From contig NZ_JAAGOX010000011.1 of assembly GCF_010500245.1 (NCBI RefSeq), positions 62,001 through 126,000 of the forward strand: a stretch of 64,000 nucleotides of DNA, read 5' to 3'. This document shows positions 32,969 to 44,187 of this stretch, in pieces. The DNA comes from Ruegeria sp. PrR005. Lineage in GTDB: Bacteria; Pseudomonadota; Alphaproteobacteria; Rhodobacterales; Rhodobacteraceae. A model generated the notes under the pieces. The model was given only the letters and a program-made list of their open reading frames with translations. It ran no database searches and was not told the DNA's origin. The first letter of the stretch is position 1. Every line of letters starts with the position of its first letter. A program made the translations under genes and the position numbers.

Positions 32969-34411
32969 TCAGTTGACAAGCGTCGCCGCTGCGGCGGCTG
33001 CCGCTCCTTCGACCCCGAACTGATAGAACAGACCCACCAGCATCATTGCCGCCGACCCCATCAGCGCCGCCCAGAGCACGGGCGAGGAGCGGGTTTCGAT
33101 CGGCTCTTCGTTCTCGGCCCCGAAATACATGTAGAAAACAATACGCAGATAGTAGAAGGCACCGATGACCGAGGCGATGGCCGAGGCCACGACCAGCCCC
33201 ATCAGCCCGGCGTCGATACCGGCCTGCCACACGCCCAGCTTGGCAAAGAAGCCCAGCATCGGCGGCACGCCCGCCAGACTGAACATCAGGATCAGAACCG
33301 CCAGCGCCTTGCCCGGATCGCGGCGCGAATATTGGCGCAGCGCGTCGATATCGACAACCGGCTGGCCGTCCCGCTCCATCATCAGGATAAAGGCAAAGGT
33401 GCCCACGTTCATGGTGACGTAGATCGCCAGATAGATCAGCATCGCCTGCACGCCCGCCTGGGTACCAGCCGCGAGACCGATCAGGGCATAGCCCATATGC
33501 GCGATGGACGAGAACGCCATCAGTCGCTTGATGTTGCGCTGGCCGATCGCGGCCACCGCGCCCAGGAACATGCTGAGCACCGAGAGCACCACCAGAACCT
33601 GCTGCCAGTCGCTGACCGCGTTGCCGAAGGCATCGAACATCAACCGGGCAAAGAGACCCATCGCTGCCACTTTCGGCGCAGTGGCAAAAAAGGCGGTAAT
33701 CGGGGTGGGCGAGCCTTCGTAAACGTCCGGCGTCCACATGTGGAACGGCACCGCCGAGACCTTGAACGCCAGACCCGAGATCAGGAAGATCAGACCAAAG
33801 AGCAGGCCCAGCGAGACCTCGCCATGATGGGCACTGACCAGGATGCCCGAGAACAGCGTGGTGCCGGTATAGCCATAGACCAGAGACGCGCCATAAAGCA
33901 GCAGACCGGAACTCAGCGCGCCCAGCACGAAGTATTTCAGGCCCGCCTCGGTCGATTTCGCACTGTCGCGGCGCAGCGAGGCCACGACATAGAGCGCCAG
34001 CGATTGCAGTTCGAGCCCCATATAGAGGGACATCAGGTCACCGGCGCTGACCATCATCATCATGCCGACGGCGGCCAGTGCCACCAGCAAGGGATATTCG
34101 AACCGCAACAGCCCGCGCCGGGCCATGTAATCCTGGCTCATCAACAGGACAGCACCGGCCGACAGCAGGATCGCTACCTTGGCAAAACGCGCGAATGCGT
34201 CATCGACGAACATGCCGCCAAAGGCCACGCGGGTGCCGCTGTCCTGGGTCGCGATCCAGATCGCCAGCACCGCCATCAGCGCCGCTGTGGTCCAGACTAG
34301 AACCGGGCCCATCCCGTCCTTGGTGGTATAGACCGCCCCCAGAAGCGCCGCCATCGCATAGAGCGCCAGAACGATCTCGGGCAGGATAATGTACAGATCA
34401 GCCTGGATCAT
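32969..34411 (-). CDS. nuoN: NADH-quinone oxidoreductase subunit N
   Basis: The 480-residue antiporter-like membrane subunit has about fourteen helices. It shows [17 protein letters not shown]-type blocks ([20 protein letters not shown]) and the transmembrane [17 protein letters not shown] signature. It is a proton-translocating module in the distal arm of complex I. It is the last nuo gene, followed by a terminator, and lies 15 bp after nuoM. Confidence 0.97.
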   Translation of the reverse strand: MIQADLYIILPEIVLALYAMAALLGAVYTTKDGMGPVLVWTTAALMAVLAIWIATQDSGTRVAFGGMFVDDAFARFAKVAILLSAGAVLLMSQDYMARRGLLRFEYPLLVALAAVGMMMMVSAGDLMSLYMGLELQSLALYVVASLRRDSAKSTEAGLKYFVLGALSSGLLLYGASLVYGYTGTTLFSGILVSAHHGEVSLGLLFGLIFLISGLAFKVSAVPFHMWTPDVYEGSPTPITAFFATAPKVAAMGLFARLMFDAFGNAVSDWQQVLVVLSVLSMFLGAVAAIGQRNIKRLMAFSSIAHMGYALIGLAAGTQAGVQAMLIYLAIYVTMNVGTFAFILMMERDGQPVVDIDALRQYSRRDPGKALAVLILMFSLAGVPPMLGFFAKLGVWQAGIDAGLMGLVVASAIASVIGAFYYLRIVFYMYFGAENEEPIETRSSPVLWAALMGSAAMMLVGLFYQFGVEGAAAAAAATLVN

Positions 34412-34426
34412 GTTCCCAAAGCTCCC

Positions 34427-35968
34427 TTAATGCGATGCGACCTGGGTCGCGGTCTCGGCCGCGGCCAGGGCCGTGTCAAAGTTCGAAATCAGCGCGGCGG
34501 TCGAGGGGCCGATGATATCGGTGACCAGTGCGGGATAGATCCCGAGCAGGATGGTCATCACGATCAACGGCGCAAAGATGGCGCGCTCGCGCGAGGTCAT
34601 GTCGGTGATCGCCTTCAGGCTTTCCTTGATCAGGTCCCCGAACACCACCCGGCGATAGAGCCACAGCGCATAGCCCGCCGAGAAGATCACACCCGAGGCG
34701 GCAACCGCCGCGACCCAGGTGTTCTTCTGGAAGGTACCCATCAGGGTCAGGAATTCACCGATGAACCCGCTGGTGCCCGGCAGGCCGACATTGGCCATGG
34801 TGAACAGCATGAACACGCGGGCATAGGTCGGCATCCGGTTCACCAGACCGCCATAGGCGTCGATGTCGCGGGTATGCATCCGGTCATAGATGACGCCGAC
34901 GCACAGGAACAGCGCCGCCGAGATGAAGCCGTGGCTGAGCATCTGGAAGATGGCCCCGTCGACACCCTGCTGGTTGGCGGCAAAGATGCCCATGGTGACA
35001 AAGCCCATATGCGCGACCGAGGAATAGGCGATCAGCTTCTTCATGTCCTCCTGCACCATCGCCACCAGCGAGGTGTAGACAACCGCGATGGCCGACAGCC
35101 ACAGGATCAGGTCTGTCATCACCTCTGCCCCCACCGGGAACATTGGCAGCGAGAAGCGCAGGAAGCCGTAACCGCCCATCTTCAACAGGATCGCGGCCAG
35201 CACCACCGAACCGGCGGTCGGCGCCTGCACGTGGGCATCGGGCAACCAGGTATGCACCGGCCACATCGGCATCTTGACCGCGAAGCTGGCGAAGAAGGCA
35301 AGAAACATAAGGGTCTGCGCCCCGCCCAGCACATGCACGCCCAGCAAGCTGAAGCTCTCGGACGAGAACTGGTGCTTCAGCAGGAGGGCGATATCGGTGG
35401 TGCCGGCATCCACATACATGGACACCATCGCCACCAACATCAGCACCGAGCCGAGAAAGGTATAGAGGAAGAACTTGAAGCTGGCATAGATCCGTTCCTT
35501 GCCGCCCCAGATGCCGATGATCAGGAACATCGGGATCAGGCCCGCCTCGAAGAACAGGTAGAACAGCACCAAGTCGAGCGCCATGAACACGCCCAGCATG
35601 AGCGTTTCCAAGAGCAGGAAGGCGATCATGTATTCCTTGACGCGGGTCGTCACCTCCCAACTGGCCAGGATGGTCAGCGGCATGATGAAGGTGGTCAGCA
35701 GCACGAAGAGAACGCTGATCCCGTCAACGCCCATCTTGTATTTCAGACCCATCAGCCATTCACCCTCTTCCACCATCTGGAAGCCGGTGTCAGCCGGATC
35801 AAAGCCGGTATAGATACCGATGGACACAAGGAAGGTCACGGTTGTCGCAAACAGCGCTACCCATTTGGCATTGCGCTGCGCAGCCGCATCCTCACCCCGC
35901 AGGAACACGGCCAGGATCGCCGCGGCCAGGGCCGGGATGAAGGTGACAATGGAAAGAATGTTGTCCAT
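34427..35968 (-). CDS. nuoM: NADH-quinone oxidoreductase subunit M
   Basis: The 513-residue antiporter-like subunit has [19 protein letters not shown], with the key TM lysine, and the [14 protein letters not shown] loop. It belongs to the proton-pumping membrane arm. Its ATG overlaps the nuoL stop (TGATG at 35966-35970). Confidence 0.97.
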   Translation of the reverse strand: MDNILSIVTFIPALAAAILAVFLRGEDAAAQRNAKWVALFATTVTFLVSIGIYTGFDPADTGFQMVEEGEWLMGLKYKMGVDGISVLFVLLTTFIMPLTILASWEVTTRVKEYMIAFLLLETLMLGVFMALDLVLFYLFFEAGLIPMFLIIGIWGGKERIYASFKFFLYTFLGSVLMLVAMVSMYVDAGTTDIALLLKHQFSSESFSLLGVHVLGGAQTLMFLAFFASFAVKMPMWPVHTWLPDAHVQAPTAGSVVLAAILLKMGGYGFLRFSLPMFPVGAEVMTDLILWLSAIAVVYTSLVAMVQEDMKKLIAYSSVAHMGFVTMGIFAANQQGVDGAIFQMLSHGFISAALFLCVGVIYDRMHTRDIDAYGGLVNRMPTYARVFMLFTMANVGLPGTSGFIGEFLTLMGTFQKNTWVAAVAASGVIFSAGYALWLYRRVVFGDLIKESLKAITDMTSRERAIFAPLIVMTILLGIYPALVTDIIGPSTAALISNFDTALAAAETATQVASH

Positions 35969-38112
35969 CAGTGTGCGCCCCCGCCGATCGACATCCAGGT
36001 GACCAGGGCAGCAATGCCCAAGACCATCCAGAAAGCGTAAGTAAAGATGTAGCCGGATTGAGCCTTGCCCGCGAGGCGGGTGAAATAGGGCACCACGCCC
36101 ATGGCCACGCCGTTCAGGAAGCCATCGATCGTGCCGCCATCACCGCGTTTCCACAGGAACCGGCCCAGGGCCAGCGCCGGGCGGACAAAGATGGCGTCGT
36201 AGATCTCGTCGAAATACCACTTGTTCTTGAAGAACAGGTAGAGCGGACGCTGGTTGGCCGCCAGCCGCTTGGGCAGTTCGGGATTGACGATATAGAACAG
36301 ATAGGCCAGCGCCAGACCCAGCACCATGGCGATGAAGGGCGAGACCTTGACCCATTTCGGAGCCGCGTGTGCATCGTCCAGCACGTGGTTGTCCGGGCCG
36401 AAATAGAGTGCGCCCTCGCCCGGAGCACCTGCAAAGCCCGCGTGATGCTCTCCCTCGGCCTTGCCATCCGTTGGCTCGGCGCCGTGACCGGTATCGGTGC
36501 TGCCATGGCCAGCCTCGCTGGTGGTTACAGTATCGGTGTCCGTGGCGCCATGGGCCGCGTTCTGACCACCCGCCGCAGCCTCGGCCACCGGGATGCCATA
36601 GAACTTGCCCACCTGATCGGCGTGGCCAAAGAAGTTGCCGTACCAGATCATGCCCGCAAACACCGCGCCCAGGCTAAGCACGCCCAGCGGCACCAGCATC
36701 ACCTTGGGGCTTTCATGGGCGTGATCATGAGTATGCTTGTCGCCCCGCGCCTCGCCATAGAAGGTCAGGAACATCAGCCGCCAGCTGTAGAACGAAGTCA
36801 TGAACGCCGCGATCACCAGCAACCAGAACCCATAGGCGGAGCCGCCCGCATAGGCGCTTTCGATGATCGCATCCTTGGACAGGAACCCGGCAAAACCGAT
36901 GGTGGTCAGCGGGATGCCGACGCCGGTGATGGCCAGCGTGCCGATCATCATCGCCCAGAAAGTATAGGGGATCTTCTTGCGCAGCGCGCCATAGTTCATC
37001 ATGTCCTGCTCGTGATGCATCGCATGGATGACCGAGCCTGCGCCAAGAAACAGAAGCGCCTTGAAGAAAGCATGGGTGAACAGATGGAACATCGCCGCCG
37101 AGTACATGCCCACGCCTGCGGCCACGAACATATAGCCCAGTTGCGAACAGGTCGAATAGGCGATCACCCGCTTGATATCGGTCTGCACCAGACCCACGGT
37201 TGCGGCGAAAAACGCGGTGGAGGCGCCCAGCACGGTGATGAACCCGGCCGCACCTGGCGCGAATTCATAGAGCGGCGACATCCGGCAGACCAGGAACACG
37301 CCTGCGGTCACCATGGTGGCCGCATGGATCAGCGCCGACACTGGCGTCGGGCCTTCCATCGCGTCCGGCAACCAAGTGTGCAGGATCAGCTGCGCCGATT
37401 TTCCCATCGCGCCGATGAAGAGCAGCACGCCGATCACCTCGGCCGCGTTCCATTCGCGCCACAGGAAGGTCAGCTGCGTTTCGGCCAGCGTCGGCACGGC
37501 GGCGAAGATGTCCGAGAAGTTGATGCTGTCGACCAGGAAGAACAGGGCAAAGATACCCAGGGCAAAGCCGAAATCGCCCACCCGGTTGACGATGAAGGCC
37601 TTCATCGCCGCCGCATTGGCGCTGGGTTTGCGATAGTAGAACCCGATCAACAGGTACGAGGCGACGCCCACGCCCTCCCAGCCAAAGAACATCTGCACCA
37701 GGTTATCCGCCGTCACCAGCATCAGCATGGCGAAGGTGAAGAAGGACAGATAGGCAAAGAAACGCGGCTTGTAGCTTTCGCCGGTACGCCATTGCGGATC
37801 GTGATCCATATAGCCAAAGCTGTAAAGGTGTACGAGCGCCGAGACGGTGGTGACAACGATCAGCATGATCGCGGTCAGCCGGTCAAGGCGGATCGACCAC
37901 GAGGTCGAGAGCGAGCCGCTCTCGATCCAGCGCAGAATCTCGATCTGCTGGGTATGGCCGTCAAAGCCCAGGAACACGATCCAGCTGAGCGCACAGGCCA
38001 GGAACAAAAGGCCCGTGGCGGTCCACATGGCGGCCTTCTCGCCGATGAACTTCCAGCCGAACCCGCAGAGGATGGCGCCCACAAGCGGGGCAAAGAGGAT
38101 GGTTGTTTCCAT
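35968..38112 (-). CDS. nuoL: NADH-quinone oxidoreductase subunit L
   Basis: The 714-residue antiporter-like subunit has [39 protein letters not shown] and [15 protein letters not shown] long lateral helix region spans the membrane arm. A His/Asp/Gly-rich soluble insert (around 36360-36760; [10 protein letters not shown], then [10 protein letters not shown] to EHHAGF) lies before the final helices and is longer than in E. coli NuoL. It is six bases downstream of nuoK. Confidence 0.97.
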   Translation of the reverse strand: METTILFAPLVGAILCGFGWKFIGEKAAMWTATGLLFLACALSWIVFLGFDGHTQQIEILRWIESGSLSTSWSIRLDRLTAIMLIVVTTVSALVHLYSFGYMDHDPQWRTGESYKPRFFAYLSFFTFAMLMLVTADNLVQMFFGWEGVGVASYLLIGFYYRKPSANAAAMKAFIVNRVGDFGFALGIFALFFLVDSINFSDIFAAVPTLAETQLTFLWREWNAAEVIGVLLFIGAMGKSAQLILHTWLPDAMEGPTPVSALIHAATMVTAGVFLVCRMSPLYEFAPGAAGFITVLGASTAFFAATVGLVQTDIKRVIAYSTCSQLGYMFVAAGVGMYSAAMFHLFTHAFFKALLFLGAGSVIHAMHHEQDMMNYGALRKKIPYTFWAMMIGTLAITGVGIPLTTIGFAGFLSKDAIIESAYAGGSAYGFWLLVIAAFMTSFYSWRLMFLTFYGEARGDKHTHDHAHESPKVMLVPLGVLSLGAVFAGMIWYGNFFGHADQVGKFYGIPVAEAAAGGQNAAHGATDTDTVTTSEAGHGSTDTGHGAEPTDGKAEGEHHAGFAGAPGEGALYFGPDNHVLDDAHAAPKWVKVSPFIAMVLGLALAYLFYIVNPELPKRLAANQRPLYLFFKNKWYFDEIYDAIFVRPALALGRFLWKRGDGGTIDGFLNGVAMGVVPYFTRLAGKAQSGYIFTYAFWMVLGIAALVTWMSIGGGAH

Positions 38113-38118
38113 GATCCC

Positions 38119-38424
38119 TTACCCCTTCATCACGTTGACGTCTTCGACGTCGATGGTGCCGCGGTTGCGGAAGAAACAGACGAGTATGGCCAGACCGATG
38201 GCGGCCTCGGCGGCAGCGACAGTCAGCACGAAGAGCGTGAAGACCTGCCCGACCAGATCGCCCAGAAAGGACGAGAAAGCCACCAGGTTGATATTCACCG
38301 CCAGAAGCATCAGTTCGATGCTCATCAGCAGGACGATCACGTTCTTGCGGTTCAGGAAGAGACCGAAGATGCCGATGACGAACAGCGTCGCCGCGACCGT
38401 AAGATAGTGTTCAAGTCCGATCAT
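38119..38424 (-). CDS. nuoK: NADH-quinone oxidoreductase subunit K
   Basis: The 101-residue protein has three helices: [39 protein letters not shown] and [19 protein letters not shown]. The conserved membrane glutamates of the E-channel (IELM and AAEAAIG) are present. Its start overlaps the 95-aa gene by ATGA (38421-38424). Confidence 0.96.
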   Translation of the reverse strand: MIGLEHYLTVAATLFVIGIFGLFLNRKNVIVLLMSIELMLLAVNINLVAFSSFLGDLVGQVFTLFVLTVAAAEAAIGLAILVCFFRNRGTIDVEDVNVMKG

Positions 38425-38708
38425 CGGGCCGCCTCGTAGATTGAAAGTACTTCTCCGGCTGTATTTGCAGCGATGTAAACGCGGTCCCGGAGGTAGGTGC
38501 TATGAGCTGGATCTCCGCCCAATCCGGAGACCGTTTCCTCCGGCCAGATTTCAGCGATCAGGTGTTCATCAACCTTGTGCCCAGCCGAGTGAAGAGCCAC
38601 CAGACATTCATTCAATCTCCTTTCATCAAGCGGATGCAGGATGGAGGGGTTGGCGCAAGCTACAAAGTTTTTGAACTGTTCGATTAGTTCTTGGCTAACT
38701 TCTGACAT
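38421..38708 (-). CDS. Unknown 95-residue protein inserted between nuoJ and nuoK
   Basis: The soluble acidic protein ([20 protein letters not shown]..., with [18 protein letters not shown]) has no signal peptide or membrane helix. I do not recognise the family. The nuoJ-nuoK pair is adjacent in most bacteria, so an insertion here is odd. The DNA is visibly less GC-rich than its neighbours (runs such as TTTGAACTGTTCGATTAG). It overlaps nuoK by ATGA and follows the nuoJ stop with no gap, so it is translated with the operon. A transferred gene or an immunity-type protein are both possible. Confidence 0.75.
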   Translation of the reverse strand: MSEVSQELIEQFKNFVACANPSILHPLDERRLNECLVALHSAGHKVDEHLIAEIWPEETVSGLGGDPAHSTYLRDRVYIAANTAGEVLSIYEAAR

Positions 38709-39311
38709 TCACAGCCCCTGCCCCGGTTTCACGTCCTTGAGTTCCATCGCCTTGGCCGGGTCGCGCATCATCTGTGCGACGATGTCCTGGCGCTTGACGT
38801 CCTGACGGTGGCGCAGGGTCAGCACGATGGCTCCGATCATCGCCACCAGCAGGATCAGACCGGCAAGCTGGAACAGAAGGAAATACTGATCATAAATGAT
38901 GAGGCCAAGCGCCTCGGTATTGTGGCGATCCGCCGGTACCGGCTGGGCCAGATGCCCGGCGGCACCCTCGGCGGTTTCCCAGGCGCCATAGGCCATGACA
39001 AACTGCATCAGGATCACCAGCCCGATCAGCAGCGCCAGCGGCATATAGCGCGCCATCTCGGCCTTCAACTCGGCAAAATCCACGTCCAGCATCATCACGA
39101 CGAACAGGAACAGAACCGCGACCGCGCCCACATAGACGATGACCAGCAGCATGGCCACAAACTCGGCCCCCAGGAGCACAAAGAGGCCCGCCGACGAGAT
39201 GAAGGCCAGGATCAGCCACAGTACCGAATGCACCGGCTGGCGGCTGATCACGGTGAACAGCCCGCCGGTGATGGCGCTGATGGCAAAGAGGTAAAAGGCA
39301 AACACGCTCAT
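38709..39311 (-). CDS. nuoJ: NADH-quinone oxidoreductase subunit J
   Basis: The 200-residue membrane protein has five helices. [20 protein letters not shown] opens it, and [20 protein letters not shown] is the conserved pi-bulge helix 3 segment. It forms part of the E-channel near the quinone site. ATGA overlap (39308-39311) with the preceding CMD-family gene. Confidence 0.96.
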   Translation of the reverse strand: MSVFAFYLFAISAITGGLFTVISRQPVHSVLWLILAFISSAGLFVLLGAEFVAMLLVIVYVGAVAVLFLFVVMMLDVDFAELKAEMARYMPLALLIGLVILMQFVMAYGAWETAEGAAGHLAQPVPADRHNTEALGLIIYDQYFLLFQLAGLILLVAMIGAIVLTLRHRQDVKRQDIVAQMMRDPAKAMELKDVKPGQGL

Positions 39312-39730
39312 TGATCATCGTCCCCATTATCGCCCATGACCTCTTGCGCCAGGTTCAGCGCACGGGTCATGGCCGGAATGCCGGCAAAGACCGACATCTG
39401 TCCGATCGTTTCCACGATCTCTTGTTTTCTTGCCCCCGCTTCCAGCGCGTGGCGCACGGTCTGGCGCACGGCGGTATCGGCCTGAGCCCCCTGACAGGTG
39501 AGCCCCGCCAGCGTCAGCAGCAGCCGGGTCCTGGCATCCAGCCCGTCCTTGTTGACGGTGTTGCCGAACATCAGCTCCATGACCTCTTTGGGCATGGTGG
39601 GCCACATCGCCTCGAACCCCTTGAAGGCCTCGGAGGGCGAGAAGTTCTCCAATGCCGGATTGAACGCCTTGGCCATGTCATGGGCCTGGGCGAGCATCAT
39701 CTCGAACGGGTTTTTGGGCGCATCGGTCAT
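39308..39730 (-). CDS. Carboxymuconolactone decarboxylase-family protein in the nuo operon
   Basis: The 140-residue all-helical protein has the CMD fold pattern ([20 protein letters not shown], then [20 protein letters not shown] and [15 protein letters not shown]). The CxxC-x3-H redox centre of AhpD-type members is absent; only one Cys lies in that helix. It overlaps nuoI and nuoJ by four bases each, so it is fully embedded in the operon. A role in assembly or quinone-site protection is possible but unsupported. Confidence 0.8.
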   Translation of the reverse strand: MTDAPKNPFEMMLAQAHDMAKAFNPALENFSPSEAFKGFEAMWPTMPKEVMELMFGNTVNKDGLDARTRLLLTLAGLTCQGAQADTAVRQTVRHALEAGARKQEIVETIGQMSVFAGIPAMTRALNLAQEVMGDNGDDDQ

Positions 39731-40221
39731 CGGTAGGGCGCATCCAGTTCCAGGTTACGGGCAATCTCGGCTTCCCAGCGCTCGCCGTTCGACAGGAGTT
39801 TTTCCTTGTCATAGAACAGCTCTTCGCGGGTCTCCGTGGCGAATTCGAAATTCGGGCCTTCGACAATGGCATCGACCGGACAGGCTTCCTGGCAGAAGCC
39901 GCAATAGATGCATTTCGTCATGTCGATGTCATAACGCGTGGTACGGCGGCTGCCGTCCTCGCGCGGTTCGGCGTCGATGGTGATGGCCTGCGCCGGGCAG
40001 ATTGCCTCGCAGAGCTTGCAGGCGATGCAGCGTTCTTCGCCATTGGGATAACGGCGCAGCGCGTGTTCGCCGCGGAAACGAGGGGAAAGCGGCCCCTTTT
40101 CATGCGGATAGTTGATGGTCGCCTTGGGGGCGAAGAAATACTTCAGCCCCAGCTTCATGCCGCCCCAGAAATCCTGAAGCAGGAAGTATTTGGCGGCGCG
40201 GGTATAGTCGATATTCGCCAT
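39727..40221 (-). CDS. nuoI: NADH-quinone oxidoreductase subunit I
   Basis: The 164-residue ferredoxin-like subunit has two [4Fe-4S] motifs: [15 protein letters not shown] and [15 protein letters not shown] (clusters N6a and N6b). They carry electrons to NuoB. An N-terminal amphipathic segment precedes them. It lies three bases after nuoH. Confidence 0.97.
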   Translation of the reverse strand: MANIDYTRAAKYFLLQDFWGGMKLGLKYFFAPKATINYPHEKGPLSPRFRGEHALRRYPNGEERCIACKLCEAICPAQAITIDAEPREDGSRRTTRYDIDMTKCIYCGFCQEACPVDAIVEGPNFEFATETREELFYDKEKLLSNGERWEAEIARNLELDAPYR

Positions 40222-40223
40222 GA

Positions 40224-41261
40224 TCAGCCCCCCACGGTCCAGCGGGCGAAGAGGCCCCAGAACCAGTCGAATTTCGCCGCAAAGGCCACGAACACCACCC
40301 AGACCAGCGAGAACGGCAGGAAGACTTTCCAGCCCAGCCGCATCAACTGGTCATACCGGTAGCGGGGCGTGATCGCCTTGACCATTGCAAAGAGGAAGAA
40401 GAAGAACGCCATCTTGGCGACCATCCACAGCACCCCGTCGGGCAGGCCGGGAATGGGCGACAGCCAGCCGCCGAAGAACAAAAGCGAGGTGAGCGCGCAC
40501 ATCAGGAAGATGGCGATATATTCACCGGCCATGAACAGCAGGAAGGGCGTGGCGGAATATTCCACCTGATAGCCGGCCACCAGCTCCGATTCCGCTTCGG
40601 GCAGGTCAAAGGGCGGGCGGTTGGTTTCGGCCAGAGCCGAGATGAAGAACAGGAAGACCATCGGGAAATGCGGCAGCCAGTACCAGCCGAAAAAGCCCCA
40701 GCCGGTATCCTGCGCCCGCACGATATCGCCAAAGTTCATCGAGCCGGTCGACAGGATCACCCCGATGATAATGAGGCCGATCGAGACCTCGTAAGAGATC
40801 ATCTGCGCGGCCGACCGAAGCGAGCCCAGGAACGGGTATTTCGAGTTCGAGGCCCAGCCGCCCATGATCACGCCGTAAACCTCGAGCGAGGAGACGGCAA
40901 AGACATAAAGGATGGCGACGTTGATGTCGCTCAGCACCCAGCCGTCGTTGAACGGGATCACCGCCCAGGCGATCATCGCAAGGACGAAGGAGGTCATCGG
41001 AGCCAGGATGAACACCGCCCGGTCGGCACCTGCGGGAATGACCACTTCCTTGACCACGTATTTCAGCGCATCGGCCACCGATTGCAGCAAACCATAGACG
41101 CCCACCACGTTGGGGCCCCGGCGCATCTGGACCGCTGCCCAGATCTTGCGGTCGCCATAGACGAGGAAGAGAAGCGAGATCATCACAAAGGCAACAACTG
41201 CAAGCACTTGTGCCAGGATGATCAGGGCTATGCCGCCTGGGGTGTTAAAGAATTCAGCCAT
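40224..41261 (-). CDS. nuoH: NADH-quinone oxidoreductase subunit H
   Basis: The 345-residue membrane subunit forms the quinone entry chamber. [19 protein letters not shown] and [19 protein letters not shown] are the diagnostic cytoplasmic loops, and [14 protein letters not shown] is the C-terminal one. It lies just after a small lipoprotein gene. Confidence 0.97.
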   Translation of the reverse strand: MAEFFNTPGGIALIILAQVLAVVAFVMISLLFLVYGDRKIWAAVQMRRGPNVVGVYGLLQSVADALKYVVKEVVIPAGADRAVFILAPMTSFVLAMIAWAVIPFNDGWVLSDINVAILYVFAVSSLEVYGVIMGGWASNSKYPFLGSLRSAAQMISYEVSIGLIIIGVILSTGSMNFGDIVRAQDTGWGFFGWYWLPHFPMVFLFFISALAETNRPPFDLPEAESELVAGYQVEYSATPFLLFMAGEYIAIFLMCALTSLLFFGGWLSPIPGLPDGVLWMVAKMAFFFFLFAMVKAITPRYRYDQLMRLGWKVFLPFSLVWVVFVAFAAKFDWFWGLFARWTVGG

Positions 41262-41267
41262 AGGTCC

Positions 41268-41654
41268 TCACACCGTGGGTATTCCATTTTCGGCGCAGTG
41301 CGCGACCACGACTTCGGCGTCGATGGTCTTTGCCCCGCGCGGCAGGGATGGCGAGATGGTGTAAACAGCATCCGCCGCCCACACGCCACCCTTTTCATTC
41401 ACATTCGTGCGCAAATGACGCGCAAAGCCGTAGCCCCGGATCAGGGCATATTGGGCCGCCGCGCATTCGGCATAGTCGTCAAGGTCGGCGGCGCTGCGCG
41501 CGCCGCTCATCCGCACCCCGAATTGCACCAGATCACCTTCCAGCAGCGCGGTTTCGACACCCATGTATTGGGGCGCGAAACGCGACACCTGATCCTGCGC
41601 CGGTTCGGCACAGGCCATGAGGGCCAGGGGCGATATGAGTGCTAGGCGGGTCAT
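41268..41654 (-). CDS. Small lipoprotein between nuoG and nuoH
   Basis: The 128-residue protein has a lipoprotein signal ([12 protein letters not shown], Cys15). Two further cysteines lie in the mature part (YAECAAAQY and VAHCAEN), which could form a disulfide. No family is recognised. Its ATG overlaps the nuoG stop (ATGA, 41651-41654), so it is expressed with complex I. It would sit in the envelope, away from the cytoplasmic arm. Confidence 0.7.
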   Translation of the reverse strand: MTRLALISPLALMACAEPAQDQVSRFAPQYMGVETALLEGDLVQFGVRMSGARSAADLDDYAECAAAQYALIRGYGFARHLRTNVNEKGGVWAADAVYTISPSLPRGAKTIDAEVVVAHCAENGIPTV

Positions 41655-43675
41655 TCGGCGGCAATCTTCTCCGCCCGGCGCGCCTTGGCGGCGGCCGACA
41701 GTTCCGCCATCAGGGCGCTGGCCCGGGCAATCGGGTTCGACAGATAGAAATCGTCCACCGCATTGCGGAAGCTGGCCGCGCCCAGCGGGCCCTGTTCCAG
41801 GGCCTCGGCCACGTTCGCAGGCACGCTGTCGATCTGCGCCAGATGCGGCACCTCGGCCACCAGCGCCTGACGCAGCTGCGCCAGCGAATCGAACGGCAGC
41901 GTCGCGCCCAGCTCGGCACTCAACGCCCGCAGGATGGCCCAGTTCTCTTTCGCCTCGCCGGGGGCAAAGCCCGCGCGCATCGCCAATTGCGGCCGCCCTT
42001 CGGTGTTGACGAACAGGCCGTTTTCCTCGGTATAGGCCGCACCGGGCAGGATCACGTCGGCACGATGCGCACCCCGATCACCATGGCTACCCTGATAGAT
42101 GACAAAGGCGCCCGCGTCGATTTCGACCTCGTCGGCACCCAGGTTATAGATCACCTCGGCCCCGTCGATGGCAGCCTCGATGCCGCCCTCGGTCACTGCG
42201 CCGATATCCATGGCACCCACACGACCCGCCGCGCTGTGCAGCACCAGCAGGCCCGAGCCCGAGATTTCGGCCATCTTCTGGGCCGCCGCCAGAACCGCCA
42301 GACCGTCGGCCTCGCGCAGGGCGCCCTGCCCCACGATAACCAGCGATTTCTTGTTCTCGCGGGTCTCGTCCGAAACGCCGTCGGCGATCATGCCGGCCAG
42401 CGTCTGACGGTCGGTCCCGGCATGGTAATAGTCATAGGTCAGATCGACGACGGGCCCGATCAGCGCCACTTCGGCGCCACGGGTCCAGGCCTTGCGGATA
42501 CGCGCATTCAGCACCGGCGCCTCGTCGCGCGGGTTGGTGCCGATCAGCAGGATCATATCCGCATCGTCGATATCCTCGATGGCGGCGGTACCGACATAGG
42601 CGCCCCGGTTACCGATCGGCAGGCGGGCATTGTCGACGCGGCATTCCACCTTGCCGCCCTGCCCCTCGACCAGCTGTTTCAGGGCGAATGCGGCCTCGAC
42701 CGGAACCAGATCGCCGATCAGGCCGGCGAGTTTCTTGCCCTTCATCGCAGTCGCGGCAGCCGACAGCGCCTCGGGCCAGGTTGTGGGCTTCAGCTTGCCA
42801 TCGACGCGCACATAAGGCCGGTCCAGCCGCTGGCGGCGCAGCCCGTCCCAGACAAAGCGGGTCTTGTCGCTGATCCACTCTTCGTTCACGCCGTCATGGT
42901 TGCGCGGCAGGATACGCATCACTTCGCGTCCCTTGGTATCGACCCGGATGTTCGACCCCAGCGCATCCATCACATCGATGCTCTCGGTCTTGGTCAGCTC
43001 CCAGGGACGGGCGGTGAACGCATAGGGTTTCGAAGTCAGCGCACCCACCGGGCAGAGGTCGATGATATTGCCTTGAAGGTTCGAATCCAGCGTCTGGTTC
43101 AGATAGCTGGTGATCTCGGCATCCTCGCCTCGGCCGGTCTGGCCCATCTGGGTGATGCCTGCCACCTCGGTGGTGAAGCGCACGCAGCGGGTACAGGAAA
43201 TGCAGCGGGTCATCGCGGTCGACACAAGCGGGCCGAGGTTCAGATCGTCCACCGCGCGCTTGGCCTCGCGATAGCGGCTGAAATCGACGCCATAAGCCAT
43301 CGCCTGATCTTGCAGATCGCATTCCCCACCCTGGTCGCAGATCGGGCAATCCAACGGGTGGTTGATCAGCAGGAACTCCATCACGCCTTCGCGCGCCTTC
43401 TTGACCATGGGCGAATTGGTCTTGACCACCGGCGGTTGGCCTTCCGGCCCCGGGCGCAGATCGCGCACCTGCATCGCGCAAGAGGCCGCCGGTTTCGGCG
43501 GGCCGCCCACGACCTCGACCAGGCACATCCGGCAATTGCCCGCGATCGACAGACGCTCGTGATAGCAGAAGCGCGGCACCTCGATCCCGGCCACTTCGCA
43601 GGCCTGGATCAGGGTCATTGCGCCCTCGACTTCGATCTCGTGCCCGTCGATGTTGATCTTGCGGAGGTCAGACAT
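41651..43675 (-). CDS. nuoG: NADH-quinone oxidoreductase subunit G
   Basis: The 674-residue subunit has an N-terminal [2Fe-2S] domain ([27 protein letters not shown]). A His-Cys3 cluster region ([20 protein letters not shown]) and a Cys4 region ([17 protein letters not shown]) follow, ahead of the molybdopterin-oxidoreductase-like C-terminal domain. The extra cluster N7 motif of E. coli is not evident. The gene begins three bases after DUF5333. Confidence 0.97.
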   Translation of the reverse strand: MSDLRKINIDGHEIEVEGAMTLIQACEVAGIEVPRFCYHERLSIAGNCRMCLVEVVGGPPKPAASCAMQVRDLRPGPEGQPPVVKTNSPMVKKAREGVMEFLLINHPLDCPICDQGGECDLQDQAMAYGVDFSRYREAKRAVDDLNLGPLVSTAMTRCISCTRCVRFTTEVAGITQMGQTGRGEDAEITSYLNQTLDSNLQGNIIDLCPVGALTSKPYAFTARPWELTKTESIDVMDALGSNIRVDTKGREVMRILPRNHDGVNEEWISDKTRFVWDGLRRQRLDRPYVRVDGKLKPTTWPEALSAAATAMKGKKLAGLIGDLVPVEAAFALKQLVEGQGGKVECRVDNARLPIGNRGAYVGTAAIEDIDDADMILLIGTNPRDEAPVLNARIRKAWTRGAEVALIGPVVDLTYDYYHAGTDRQTLAGMIADGVSDETRENKKSLVIVGQGALREADGLAVLAAAQKMAEISGSGLLVLHSAAGRVGAMDIGAVTEGGIEAAIDGAEVIYNLGADEVEIDAGAFVIYQGSHGDRGAHRADVILPGAAYTEENGLFVNTEGRPQLAMRAGFAPGEAKENWAILRALSAELGATLPFDSLAQLRQALVAEVPHLAQIDSVPANVAEALEQGPLGAASFRNAVDDFYLSNPIARASALMAELSAAAKARRAEKIAAE

Positions 43676-43678
43676 GAT

Positions 43679-44089
43679 CTAATTCGCCCTCAGTAGCGCG
43701 CCGATTGCGCTTTTGTTCGAAATTTCCAGCCGGCCCAGTCGGCACAGGTCGCCCGGCGTGTCATAGTTGAGGCCCAGCTCGGCCATATAGACGCGGCCTC
43801 TGGCCCGCATCCGTTCTTTTTCGTCATCCGAGTCCAGCACCGCGCGGATTTCGTCGTCCGAATAGCCAAGTTCATTGGCCCTTGCCCGCAGCCGACGGAT
43901 CTCGCCGATCCCTTTGAAAATCCGACCGTCGATATCGTCGCATTTCTTGCGGATTTCGTTCGCCACCACGATGGTGAAAATCCCGTCTGCGATCTCGGGC
44001 ACTTCGCGCAGCGGCGGCTTGGCTGCGGCCGCAGCCGCCGCGCCGAGACAGAGGGCAGTCGCGAAAGCTGCAATTACACGTTTTGGCAT
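43679..44089 (-). CDS. DUF5333 secreted protein
   Basis: The 136-residue protein has a signal peptide ([19 protein letters not shown]) followed by KPPLREVPEIADG and a helical part (VVANEIRKKCDDIDGRIFKG, NELGYSDDEIRAVLDSDDEK). This matches DUF5333, a Rhodobacterales family often found in nuo operons. ATG 44089 has AAGGGAT upstream, directly after a hairpin; the frame open to 44203 is not used. The function is unknown. Confidence 0.82.
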   Translation of the reverse strand: MPKRVIAAFATALCLGAAAAAAAKPPLREVPEIADGIFTIVVANEIRKKCDDIDGRIFKGIGEIRRLRARANELGYSDDEIRAVLDSDDEKERMRARGRVYMAELGLNYDTPGDLCRLGRLEISNKSAIGALLRAN

Positions 44090-44100
44090 GGAATATCCCT

Positions 44101-44151
44101 TCGATTTGGAAACACCAAATCGAGGCAGTCCAGGGACGTTATTCAATAACG
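44101..44151 (-). promoter_or_regulatory. Two inverted repeats inside the nuo operon
   Basis: TCGATTTGG (44101-44109) pairs perfectly with CCAAATCGA (44115-44123) around AAACA. CGTTATT (44137-44143) pairs with AATAACG (44145-44151) around one C. They lie in the only wide gap (98 bp) between nuoF-side and nuoG-side genes, just upstream of the DUF5333 ribosome site. An RNA-processing or translation-control element, or a regulator site for an internal promoter, would fit. The pairing is seen directly; the role is inferred. Confidence 0.5.
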
Positions 44152-44187
44152 CCACGCCGGATCGGCAAGGATATGCCACAAACCGCA

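Noticed and set aside
35971-38439. 822-residue plus-strand ORF opposite nuoL and nuoK
   Set aside because: High-GC antisense frame, His/Arg/Gln-rich without domain features; nuoL and nuoK are certain on the other strand.
41639-43696. 685-residue plus-strand ORF opposite nuoG
   Set aside because: Antisense shadow of nuoG with composition typical of GC-driven open frames and no recognisable motif.
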